From Patagioenas fasciata (Eukaryota > Chordata > Aves > Columbiformes > Columbidae): a stretch of 64,000 nt of DNA. The stretch lies in NCBI RefSeq assembly GCF_037038585.1, contig NC_092521.1, positions 109,952,605 to 110,016,604 on the forward strand. Direction: 5' to 3'. This document shows, one piece after another, positions 9,732 through 21,129 of the stretch (position 1 is its first letter; every line of letters begins with the position of its first letter). The notes beneath the pieces are model-generated. The model searched no databases, was not told the DNA's origin, and saw only the letters and a list, made by a program, of their open reading frames with translations. The translations under genes were made by a program, and so were the position numbers.

Positions 9732-12700
9732 GTAAAAGCTGTCTGTGTGTCTGACACAAGTTAGTTTTTTCTTCAAAAGGAAACTACATGGATGTTACAG
9801 AGCACTGAGGCCTCGAGAGTCTGTAATCTAGAAAAGCTTTGACTTATGTGACAGTGTCAGTAAGGGTGTCTGTGGACCTGCTTGATGGAGGCCCAGCAAA
9901 GGCTGTCAGGAGAGTGTTCCTTCTTTTTTTTCTTCTCTTCTCTTTCCACAAACATAGCTCACAATTATGTATGCTATATACACATGTATGAAAGTAGAGT
10001 GCCATTCTGCTTCCATAGCAGTAGGGCAGTGGTATGTCAATGAAATCTGTGTATATGTATGTGAGATTTACTTGCTTTTGTGCTTACAGCTGATTAAGCT
10101 GTGGCAAGCAAAGAGCATTGATGTACAGACCTGACCTAAGCACAGGCCAAAGCTCCAGCTGCTCAGGATGCGTTAAAAGGATGCTGGGTTGAAACCACAC
10201 CTAGGCAATTGTTCAGCAGATGGTGTGACTTAAATTACTTGAAACTTCCCTGAGCTTGACACGTGTCACCAAGCAGCTGTGCAAATACAGCGTCAATCTC
10301 CAGGTGCTCCATTTTGAGACTTTCCACTCTTTACGAGAGTTTTATGGTCGGGGGAAATCCTGAAGGCTGACGCAACATTTCTACTACAGAGTTTGACATG
10401 TGTATTGGTAATGCTTACAAGATAGCGAGATCTTTGTCTGCTTTAAATGTAACCGAAAGCCTCGAATGCAGATACTTTAACAGTCACCACTTTCACTTCT
10501 GGAAATGAATGCTCTGCAAGCTGTGAAGGGTAAGGCACAGCCTTGTGAGTGTAGTCTCTGTCCCCATGTGGAGCAGTTTCCTTGCCCAGTTTACAGTTGT
10601 ATTTTAAAACCATCTAAGCAGTGTTTTGCCATACTGTGAATCCAAAAGAGACAAAATGTTAAGGAGGGTATCTTGAGAGTTAAGCAGCTACAGATCTACG
10701 GCTTGGACTTTTGCTCTGCTAAAGGCAGTGGTGCCATGGCTGAGCTGCTGCAGATGCTACAAGAATAGCTCTTGGGCAGCATGTGACCGCCTCATTTAGT
10801 AATGAGCTGACCTGGGTACACCAGAGATGATTAAGCTCTGCTATGAAAGTGTCTGTCTTCATATTGCCACTTTCTGATACAAATGGGAAGTTTAACTTTC
10901 GAGCTCCTTAAAGAAGAGCTCAATTTATTTTTTTACTTAAAAAAAGAAAAAAAGAGAAAAAAAGGAGAAATACTGAGTACTGAAGCTTTTGTTAAGGGCA
11001 ACTTACTGTTTGGCTTTCTGGACTTTTGACAGCAATGGTCTTGAAAGGTGCAAGGTGCTGCAAGACTTCCAACTGATCTAATGACTTTCACTGGGTTCAA
11101 AGTAGGATGAAGGGTGTTATCTGCAGTTGTATCTTTTTAGGGTGCTGGCATATTCCTGCTGTTATTGAGATTGCTTTCATATCAGCTCTTCTTTCTTTGC
11201 CCAGAATCCACTGTGGGAATGACCTTTAGTACTGTGTGCACAGGCTTTGAGCCCTTCTAATGACTTTGGTAACTGTGAACAGAGAATTTAAATAGTCGTA
11301 TTTTAACTGTGGGCAGTAAGATCACTGATATCAGATGTTCTTTCTTGAACTGACTTGTAAGATTTTCACTTGGAAACTAAATTTCCTGGTTCCATGTGTC
11401 TCTATTTAATAGGCTACTGTTCTTATGCATGGGTCAGTAGTTATGCTGTTGCTGTATTAACCTGACTCATGGTAAGGAGTTTTGGCACTTGAACCTGTGG
11501 AAGAATTTCTTCTTTCATCTTGGTCTACCATCCTGTTATAAGTTAAATTTTTGTGCCAACAAACCTTTTAAGGTCAGTAGGAAACTTGATCTACTCTGTA
11601 ATATTTTGATTTGTCTTCTGAGACTGTTTTTGGTTTTTGTTGTGTGTTTTTTTTTTTTTTCTCACACCTACTGCTGCCATAGTTGTGTTGACAGAGCCCC
11701 CAGGTGTAAGCCTGAATACAAAGAGAGCACAGCAGTTGTCACCTGGGAGGAGCAACAGCAATGCTAGGAGAAGAAAAAAAACAACTTCTTTTAGAATACA
11801 GTACACCTCCACGAGGAGGGTTTTCTGGCAGGAACATGGGCAGAGTGTGTTGCAACACGGACATGCTCTGCATATCTCCTTTCACTGCAGCAGGCTGTTT
11901 TTCCTGGTGATGAAGTTTGAAGTCTGTGTGAAATTACCAGTCAGTATCTGGCTTCCCCAGAGGGCACAGAGAGTGATGAGAGCTGGGTCATGGCCTTGCA
12001 GTACCACTCAGTGGAGATGGCCATATGGTGTAGGAGAAGGTGCTTAGAAGGGATGTCACAACAGATGTTTGATAGCAGACTTGGTGCCAAAAGCTTTAAG
12101 TGTCAGCTAGCCTCAGTAAGGTGGTGTTAGAGCTGGCCCAGGGGTGCAGTTAAGGAGGAATGCTGTTTAGATAACACATATTGTAATTTATTTTTTGCAT
12201 TGGTATTGTAGTGTGTATTTTCTCAGGCAGACAAAGGCATAACAAGACCCAGAGGCTGGACATTGGAGCCAAACAAATTAATACTTGAATTAGGTACAGA
12301 TTTTTAACACGGAGAAGAATAACCAGCCATTCGAACATTGTACCTTGAGAAAGGTGTATTCTTCATCAGCGTAAATCAGTTGCAAGTCATACTTAACTCG
12401 AAACAAGAATGAATTTCAGGCTATCCTTTATACAAAAGACTTAAACTAGATTGTCGCAGAGATCCTTTCTCACTTCCAAATCTACAAATCTGAAGCAGTC
12501 CACCATAGGAGAGACTTCTTTACTATTCAAGTCATCAATACAAACTTCCGAGAAAAGAAAGGAACTGTTGTATGCCAGGGTATTGCAGTGTGGAGTGTCA
12601 AGTGACTAGTCTCATCTTGCAAAGGAGATCTGTGAGAAGTGCAAACAGATTTCATAGCTCTTGTGATGTGGTTCAGAAACCAAGGACTGTACTTACTCCT

Positions 12701-13000
12701 TAGATTTTGAGCAAGTTGTATGTTTGAAAAAACCCAAAACAACGCCCTCAATAACCTCTGTAGCACTTGGTTATGGTTCCCAGGCAGCAAGACGACCTTA
12801 CTGCAGTAAGATTATACTACACAGTGTGCTCAATTTACTACTAGTTACTGTGAGTTATTAAAAGTTTTAAAATTATTCCCATAGATTCTATCCTCATTTA
12901 TCTATAAATATTATAATTGTGAATCCCACAAGGGGGAAGAAAAAGCTTGAATTTGGACAGCAGACCAAATAGTTATGCTGAACTTATACAACATTATGCC
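9732..13000. other. Intron-like stretch, nothing recognisable
   Basis: The sequence is AT-rich with no supported exon. A-rich purine runs occur at about 10939-10970 and a T-run at about 11645-11662. A pyrimidine-rich acceptor-like string (CTTTCTTTGCCCAG, ending 11205) is followed by a GTAACT donor at about 11268, but the enclosed frames close quickly. Confidence 0.4.
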
Positions 13001-13020
13001 CAACTATTCTGTTTCTCACC

Positions 13021-13260
13021 CAGATTTACATTTGCTGAATAAATTTGCTGAAATAAATAGCCAGTTTCCTTTGAGAACAAAGTTGGAACTGAATAAATGT
13101 AAGGCTTCAGAGTGCTAACAAAGGGACTGAACTCTAAAATAATGCAGTTATACAGCCCAAATAATGTAAATTAGAACAGCAGAGAGGAATATGAATACAT
13201 AAGGAGAGCTGCTAATATTTTGTGAGAGTTTATAAACTTATAGTTTTGTAGTTGGATCCT
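13021..13260 (+). repeat. Diverged dispersed repeat, copy A
   Basis: This block resembles 15573-15815 in the same orientation. Shared anchors are AAATAGCCAGT, TCCT.TGAGA, GAACTGAAT, TTAAGG or GTAAGG, GTGCTAA, CTAAAAT.ATG and, at the far end, TTTATAGTTTTG or CTTATAGTTTTG. Similarity is patchy, with indels, so the copies are old. No open frame, tail or inverted ends are evident, and the family is not recognised. It may be a piece of an old interspersed repeat. Confidence 0.5.
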
Positions 13261-15572
13261 TTGCCGGTTAATCTTCCCTTCTTCTCACCTAATAGAAAAT
13301 ACGTATGGAAATTACGCATCTTATGATTACAACACTAGGTAAAAAGAGTTTTGTTACTTTTCTCGAGTGAAGAAGCGTATCAGAAGAGGAGAGTGTGGCA
13401 AGGAAAGCCTGCTGTTTTGTTCACTGGAAGAGACTGTCAGCTGCGAAGGTTATCTGCAGAGAAGAATTGTCCCATTCACAACTTTCTCAAGAGCATACAT
13501 AACAGACCTTGGAAATATGCACCAGTTCTGTTACAGCTGGATAAGAAATGACTTTCGACTGCAGCAAAAAAGACTCAAGATAGATATTAGGGAAGAAAAG
13601 TATATGTAGCAGGAGGAAGCACTGGAATATGCTGTTTGAGAAGATGATGTAGTCCCTGTCACTGGGAACTTTCCTTTTTCAGGGGTAGATAGAGGAATTG
13701 GCTAGAGAGTTGATTCTGTGTAGGGATGGAGGAAGGGACTAGATGATCTTCTGAAGATAAAAACGTAGGAGACTGAGATGTGTATTTAAGAATCATAATC
13801 CCTAGAGTCAGAATGAGCTTTCTGTATCAGGTGCTGAAGGACAGGCTGTTCCTGCAGACTTTCTCACTCAGGTAGCTATACTAGCTTCAGCTGGGCTACT
13901 GAAACAAACAGGACTTACTCTCCTGTTTTAAAGTTTTCAGTCTGTAAATTACTAATGCTTGTTCTACAGTACAGTAATAATATTTAGGCAAACATGATTT
14001 TAAGCAAAATCACAGATGACCTCAAAAGGACACAAATGTATAAAAAGACCATTGCTGTCAAAAGTCCATAAGTTCTGAAATAAGGAGTGATAACTAGCAA
14101 TTGCTGTAAATTTGCCAGATGGTGAAATCTGTCTCTGTGATTTCATTTTATCAGTTTCCATACTGCTGCTAATTGACATTTGAATTTCGAGAGATTTCAG
14201 AGAGATTAGCTTGAAGAAAATCTGGACATTTACAAGTTCTCTTATTCTGTTAGTTTTTGTAGATGATTTTTTTTGTCTTGTTAAGAAACAGAAGTGTCTT
14301 CTGGAGAATGACAGGAGTTTTCTATGAATCTGCTTTCTCTTAATGTTCAAAAGGGACTTTAGATTATCAAAAAGAAAGCTTCTTTCAGAAAATGGCTCCT
14401 TTTTTTTTTTTTTTTTCCACAAACTCAGAGTATGTGTTTCTGAAGGGTAAAAATCAGCAAGAGAATGCATCTATAAAGAGTTTTTCTATAGTTTAATTCA
14501 CTTTATACTTACAGAATTAATTTATGTCACTTTCAAGCATGTCACTGTAGAGATGAGCCCTGTTGTCAGTGTAATTTATACAGTCATTATTATCTCCAAT
14601 GAGAGAGCATGCCTGAAATTATAGGATTCCTGGTGATTGGAGGTACAACAGTTATGGAAGCTGTGTGCAGTGTGCACATATGCTACACTAGCAGATGGCT
14701 GAGGTGAACATCCGCACTCTCTTCAGCTTTAAAAATCAGAATTGGTGGCAGCATTGTCAAAACGTGTCAGCACTTGGAGGGCGGTGTGCAACAAACCACT
14801 GGCTCCACAATACATCTTGGTGCACAGGTCAGGGCTTTGAAACAAATTACATTCTTACTATACCACTGTTTGGTTTTTTTTTTGTTTGGTTGGTTGGGTT
14901 TTTTTAGTTGCTACATACTTAAAGTTTGCACTACTAAACCCAGAAGACGATAGCACTTCAGAAAAGGGTGTGGCACTGAGATGTTTTAATTGATACCTTG
15001 CATCAAGAAGCACTTGTGCTTATATTGTGAATTATACTTAGCCCTCTGTCTGGAGTTTAATTTGTTTTAATGTCCTGGATAGGTGTGTCAAATTCTAGTA
15101 CTTGGTAATTCATAACAACTGCTCACAGAATTAAAATACACTGAGATGGTAAGGGGAGAAGAGGAGGCAGAGGAAGAGGCTGGGCAAGAGTATTTTCTGG
15201 ACTGTTATATCATAAGTTGCTGAATAGTCTGGAGTAGCGAAAGCTATAGGTGCTATAGGTGATTCCTCTAGGGAAGGGTCTAGAGGTTTTGAATCTAGTA
15301 GTTTTTCTGCTACTACTCTTACAATAGGCTGTGACTACAGAGAGCACAGAGGGTAATGTCATAAAACAGAGGAAAGAAATGGAGCAAGATTCAGGAATAA
15401 ATACAAGTAGTCTCTAAATGATGTGCTGGCTTGAATTTATTTGATGGATTATTTACAGAAGACAACACCCTGCCTGAGAGGACAAAGATGACATTTTGTT
15501 CTTTAGGGGCATAAAACTAGTTTTCCTAATTATTCCTGACATTTTGTCATTCATGCTATGAGCTTCCTTAGA
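13261..15572. other. Intron-like stretch with poly(T)
   Basis: No supported gene. A T-run of about 18 lies at 14400-14418, and a GT-rich tract (GTTTGGTTGGTTGGG) near 14883-14898. A donor-like ATG|GTAAGG at 15147-15148 is followed by a purine-rich run to about 15190 but has no convincing exon before it. AG|GTAGCT, with a pyrimidine-rich lead-in, lies near 13871. Confidence 0.4.
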
Positions 15573-15815
15573 GGATAGAAGTAAATAGCCAGTCTCCTGT
15601 GAGAGTGAAACATGAACTGAATGAGTTTAAGGTTTGCAATGTGCTAAAGTCCTAAAATGATGTGGTCGGAGTTCCAGAATAAGACAATGGGTAACAGTGT
15701 AAGATACCGAAGGTACATTACAGAGGCAGACACAGTAGGGTTCTCTGAATATAATATAGAAAATTCTAAATTAGGAAGGCATTTATATGCAGCTTTATAG
15801 TTTTGAAGTTTAGGT
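15573..15815 (+). repeat. Diverged dispersed repeat, copy B
   Basis: This is the second copy of the block at 13021-13260, about 2.55 kb downstream and in the same orientation. It begins AAATAGCCAGTCTCCTGTGAG. It lacks about 13 bp present in copy A before CTAAAAT, and it carries the shared TTTATAGTTTTG near its end. It could be a second insertion of one family or an old local duplication. Confidence 0.5.
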
Positions 15816-18800
15816 TTAAGTAGAAGGATGAACTTTAAATATATTATTGCTGTATTACTTTAGCACCCTCAAGTCCTTGCAGGACATCTGTGATAGAGGG
15901 CGTAGATGACAAAATGCTATTTCTGCCTTGAACACTTAAAAGTTTCATCTTGCTCAGAGAAGCCTCCTGGCTGATCCTAGTACTTTCATTCGCTCCTACT
16001 CGACACAGAAGTGCTCAGAGCCTGTGCAGAGGTGTGGTTTACAGCACTAGTAGCCAAAATCAACAGCAGCTAAAAAAGCGCAGGCGTTTGCCAAAGAGGC
16101 ATTTTGCTGATCGTTTCCTTTATATGAGAATTCAAAGATAGTGAAACACATGTTGTTTAGAAAACACTCTGATTCTGTTCTCATGATATTCTGCAAATCT
16201 AATAATTACTTTCAGTTTTTGACATACTAGTGCTTTACAACATTTTGTATGTATTGGGGAGGTTTCGTCCCAAGACTCTGGATGTTCATTCAAGTTAATT
16301 TTTTCTCAGCTATTTTGTACAAAGTTGTAGTTTTTTTTCTTTGTAGCCACTAGATTTTTTTTTTGGCTTAAACATTAGTACTGCTGGTTTTTCCACTTTT
16401 GTGCAGGTATCTATGGGAAAGGCTCTTGTGTGCAGTGTAGTACAAAGAGTAGCATTTTGTCAGTATACTTATTTCCAATTATAATGAATCTGAAGGTACT
16501 TCAGGAGTTCTGTTCTGTGTAATGTTGGGAAATATTTTAACCTTGTTGTGCCACAGTTCCTCATCAATAAATTATAGACAAAGATTCTTTTAGAATACCC
16601 TGGTAAAGAGCTCTAAAGTTTAGATAGTAGTAATGGTACTGATTTTTTTTTTTTTTCCCCCTTTTAATGTTCTTGTTAATTGCAGATTTCAAGATAACAC
16701 TGCGTTGTCAGAACCTAAAGAACAGTCCCTGAACCCTCTCAGCAAGGATGTCCTTTTTTAGATTGTAGCCTCTGCTTCTGGCAGTTTGAATGTCATCACC
16801 AGAAGCAAAACAAATGTAGTTGAACAGATGTGGTATGGAAAAAAATTAGTCCCACCAAGGGATTTTTTTGGCTTGTTTTTCTGAGATAATATATGTTGAT
16901 TGTTCTGATTTCACTGCTGCTTTCAGTTAGTAATACAGCAGATTACAAAATCTGTGATAAAGTCACAGAAGAAGTATTTTTTAGGAGACAGTATTCAGAA
17001 TGTTATGGTATTTAGAGACTAAATTAAGAATTCAGTCTCTTTTGAGAGGTAAACTGACCATTGCAGAAATGCAGCTGACTACTGATGGGCTGCTGACATT
17101 TCATAAAAATGTTTCATAAACCTAGAGCAAGCTCTGGTTTTATGAGAAAAGCAAAGAGAGGAGACTGCTTTGGTTTGGGGATTCCACTACCACCCCTTTG
17201 ATACCGTGCTAAATGCAACGTGTCTTTTCAAGTGACCTTTATTTTAACTTTAATCTTTCTTAACGTCTTTGGGGAAGTTATAATATCTGAATGTCTTCCA
17301 TGTGTGAAAATTTACATTACCATCCTTTAGCACCTTTTATACTTTTCAGGTGGATATTAATGTTATTACAGTAGTAATAGTGTTGAGAGCAGGACTGGCT
17401 TTGGGGGCATTTAAAACAACTTTAAAATATTAGAATGGTTCTTATACCATTTGTGTGATTAAAAATTTTGTCAATCACAAAAAAAAAAAAAGGCATTGAA
17501 GAGGCTGAGAATAGAATTCCTGTATTGAAAACCACACATTTTAAATAATAAGCATTTTTCTTATTAAGAGTTTGAGTGCTGAGAGATGTATGAGCAGCAC
17601 CTGTAGCATCTTTTGAAGGTTCAGATTCCCAGTCCTTTCTTAATGAGGCAGTATAAGTGGAAATAATAGGAAAATAACCTTGAAGGTTTCTGTGCCTATC
17701 TGAGTGTGAATGGATCTATGTCAGACCTAATTAGGTCTGCTGAGGCAAACATAAATGCCAATTGCTTTTTCCCAAATCCATCCAACTACTTTTGAGATTG
17801 TCAATGGGGTCCAGTGAGCATATGGTCCTCTTAACGTCACCTTTCTACCTTATGTGTTTTAGTTCTGTCCCCTGTGATGTATGGCATTTGATTCTTTTCT
17901 TGAAAACAAAGAGCTGGAAACTTGGCATTACCAGTCCAGTACTTGCATGTGCAGAAGCACAGATGTAACTTTAATAATTCAGAACATTTAATGAAAATGG
18001 TGATTATTCTACATGTCATTGGTTCCTAGGGTTTAATCAGTTGGATCATAGAGCTCTATTTATTTCATGTGTTGGAAACTTGATGACCCCGCCAGTGCCT
18101 TCTCTAACCTATTTTTTTATTCTATAGCCATGGCTTTATCTCATCCCATTGGAAGTGTGAAATGCACGTTTGTTTTCAACCATGGTTATATGTAAAAGCG
18201 TTTTTCCTGCCAAGTTACGTGTAGGTACACATATTGTGTGAACTCATATCTTCTTTCTCGGAAAGTGGTGTACTACTGGCTTTGCAGGGCCATCGTGAAA
18301 TGTACTATCTCTCAAATCTTGTCTCTCTGAGTGGCTTCTTCAGAAATATTTCTAAAATTCCATCTGTGTGCTCTTGTAGTTTGTTAGAAATTGTTATGTT
18401 TCCCTGGAGATCCCTTAAGGGCATACTAGGAATAAAAAAGGGTATTGTCTAGAAGTAGCATCACTGAGTCAGTAGAGTCTCTGATTGTGCTGGGAAGAAT
18501 GCACCTTGCTTTTAAATTTGTTTGGGGGATTTGGGCTCAAGTGGCAGTTTGAAATTGTTCACATGAGAAAGTTTATTTAAAGGCATGAGCTGCACTGTGT
18601 AAGTAAACTTTTACAAATCCCTTTATGGACTGTGTTTTGTGATGTGAAAGCAGCTTGCTCAGTTCAACTTAAATGTGTTCCTAAGAAAAAGAACTTAAAT
18701 AAAAATGAAGTAAACCTGGTGGGAGCTGGAACAAATTGTCCATGCAGCTTCTTGTACAAATATAATTGGCTGAAAATATTATCTTCCAGATATCTATTCA

Positions 18801-20552
18801 GCGTTTTCTTGGAGACAGTCCCTTGCTGGGAGTGGAGGCATGTGTGGCAAGACTTTCAGCTTCCACTGCTAGCATTCATAACATTGAAATCAGTGGAAAA
18901 ATCATATAAGATGTGATTTTGGGCCTTGTTTTAATAGTGGAGTGAAATTTCAGAAACTGTCTACACTTATGGCTTGTCACTCGCAGGCTGAAGATTTGAG
19001 AAACTGACTCCTTTCAGTGTCCCACTTTCAAGAGATTAAGGGATCCCTTGAAATATGTTCTGTGCCTTGTAATGCTCGGAAAAGTGCATGTGATTCAACA
19101 AATACAAGATCAGTGCATGTATCACCAGATGGTCCCAGAGACTCCTCTGTAGATAGTGCTTCTGCTCTTACAGTTTGCTCAATTTTAGCCTTATTTTCTT
19201 TCAAAGTGATATTTTTAAAAAATAATAAAAATCAGTCTTTTTTATTAACTCACTGTAAATGTAATAACTTTGTAAACATTTTAATTACTTCTTATGGAAG
19301 TAGGCAAGAGTAGGATATTCTGTTACATTGCAGTAAAACAGATATGGTCTTTTAAGGGGTTTCTTTGCAAGTACTTCTTCCAGAGTGCTTGCTAGAGATA
19401 CTCAAGATGTTCATGGATTATTATGTTTCCTGGATTTTATATGTATGTATAACTCCTAATTGAATGTAATGGCATGTATGCTTAAAAGCATTACGTAACA
19501 TTATTATCCTTACAATTGTTATTCATATTTATTTAACATTTGAGTCACCTTAAATTCTGTCCTTGGAACTAGAGGAGCAGGAGGACTGACTGGTACATCA
19601 TGGCAGTGCTCTTGGTACACAGTGGTGTGCTAATATAGCAGTACTGCTTTGAGGACCTCTTACTGTGTCTGTATGTGTCACTGGCTCAGAATTTTGTGTG
19701 TGCTGTTTAACGTCCTGTTGATGTTAGTGGGAGTGTGATTTGTGTGTGATTCCGATCAGCAAGGTAATTGTGACACGTCTGAAGGCTGAGGCTTTATCCT
19801 GTGCAGATCTGGTCATTATAACATACAGGATAAGAATATAGGCTGGCTAATCAGAATTAAAAAGTTAATTACTGTGAAAATGCTTATTCCTTTTCTCTTG
19901 AGAACACACTGTTCAACAATTCATTATTAAGCAATTATATTTTATACGACATTACAGATTTGCTTGATGTTTTGCAGACAAAGCCCCAAGTTGTTCAAAG
20001 GCTAAATTAGCAAGGGATGCTTCTAAATAATAGGAGAGGGTATTGTTATTTCCTTGCATGTTCTGCAATTAGGGAACTTTGCTTTTAGGATGTTCTGTTC
20101 TTATTTTTATTTTTTTCCTGTCTCCTAATTTCTGGAAATTTTCCACATTATCTTGTCAGTCACCATTATATGAATGACTTGATGGCTATTAAAAACAAAA
20201 TTAAAACTTTTATTTGCATTTAAATATGTCCTGAAAGATGAGGCTCTAGGCTAGTGGAAATTGACATGTAGGTGGGTTCTTATTCAGAACTGTTCACATA
20301 CTATTTTAAGACAACAGCTAAGATACTTGTAGTATAAACTATAAGGAAAGAGAGAATGGAAGCACCAAGTAAAGGTAAATGACCCTGGTCAGCACTGTGA
20401 GTAGTAAACTGCTTAACTGAAAATCCAGGCTTGTATTGGTGCTGCGTGTTTGAACACATTGGTTTTGAGTCTGGGAACTCTGGCCTTTTATCTTGTTTGA
20501 TTTTCTTTTCATATTCGTATCTTAATTTTCATTTCATGTTTAAGTAGTTTCA
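15816..20552. other. Intron-like stretch
   Basis: Apart from the weak exon at 16686, no feature is supported. An acceptor run directly into a GT (TTTTGTGCAG|GTATCT) lies at 16406. Poly(A) lies at about 17479-17491. After TCCTTTCAG at 19017, two frames remain open for over 40 codons, but no good donor closes the segment, so it is not called. Confidence 0.4.
16686..16761 (+). CDS. Possible terminal coding exon (weak)
   Basis: A long pyrimidine tract (about 16650-16672) leads to GTTAATTGCAG at 16685. Entering in phase 2, as the 9641 exon would leave it, the frame runs 24 codons (FQDNTALSEPKEQ ... LSKDVLF) to TAG at 16759-16761. The other two phases close at the fourth and fifteenth codons. No AATAAA lies close downstream, which argues against a true last exon, and 24 open codons could be chance. 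Joined to exons 1871 and 9641 it would give a protein of only about 70 residues. Confidence 0.18.
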
Positions 20553-20755
20553 TTATATTTGGTGGCAACATGTTTGCTTTATCTTCACTGTTAATAGTCT
20601 AATTGTTTCTCTTGCCTTAAGTAATATCTCGTTAACTTTATAAGCCATCTTTTCCACATCATCTACAGAATTAATTTCCTGTGCATGTAGTTGTATTGTT
20701 TGCAGCATCTTTCCCAAAACTTTCTCAATTAGCATTTTAATTGTTGTACTGGATT
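20553..20755 (-). CDS. Coding-like minus-strand segment, helical
   Basis: Read on the minus strand, an acceptor-like CTTAATTCTTACAG ends at about 20756 and an open frame follows to a TAA at 20553-20555. The peptide is Leu/Ile/Lys/Glu-rich with amphipathic spacing (for example MLIEKVLGKMLQTIQLHA, later VEKMAYKVNEILLKARE), compatible with an alpha helix or short coiled coil. Its composition looks more protein-like than most frames nearby. There is no poly(A) signal close by and no homology is recognised. It may be the last exon of an antisense gene, a fragment of an old element, or chance. Confidence 0.3.
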
Positions 20756-21024
20756 TTTTTTCTGTAAGAATTAAGCTGTGAAGGCCGTTGATAAAAATAT
20801 ATATTACTAGTTGGTGATCTTTCAGACATCACCAAAAAAAAATCTGTGTTCCCTATTATTGAAACGGCTTAGGGATTTAAAGGTGATGTATTTCTTTTTT
20901 TAAACAAACAAAAAACAACTACCACACAGTAATTGAGTGCTGTTTTCTAAATCCAAATTAAGGTTGTCAATAACTTTTGATGTGCTAACAACAGATGTGG
21001 TTGGTGATTTTTAAAGGAGCTGTG

Positions 21025-21050
21025 TGTAGTGATTGTTTCCCCAGGTAAGT
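21025..21050 (+). promoter_or_regulatory. Candidate recursive-splice (ratchet) site
   Basis: A 3' splice site runs directly into a consensus 5' splice site, GTTTCCCCAG|GTAAGT, with the junction between 21044 and 21045. Recursive-splice sites in long vertebrate introns have this zero-length-exon layout. The upstream tract is only moderately pyrimidine-rich. The downstream donor at 21130 supplies the RS-exon that vertebrate sites usually need. Confidence 0.4.
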
Positions 21051-21129
21051 ATTTTATTGCCATTTTCTGTAGCTTACATTCATCAGAAAGAATTAGGCCT
21101 TGTAGACAGCAAACAGATGCTCCAAGCAG
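21045..21129 (+). other. Candidate RS-exon
   Basis: This 85-nt segment starts at the abutting splice junction at 21044/21045 and ends in a strong donor, AAGCAG|GTATGT at 21130. An 85-nt length would shift the reading frame, and the segment contains TAG triplets, so inclusion would be expected to trigger decay. That fits the poison-exon behaviour described for RS-exons. It could also be an ordinary cryptic exon. Confidence 0.3.
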
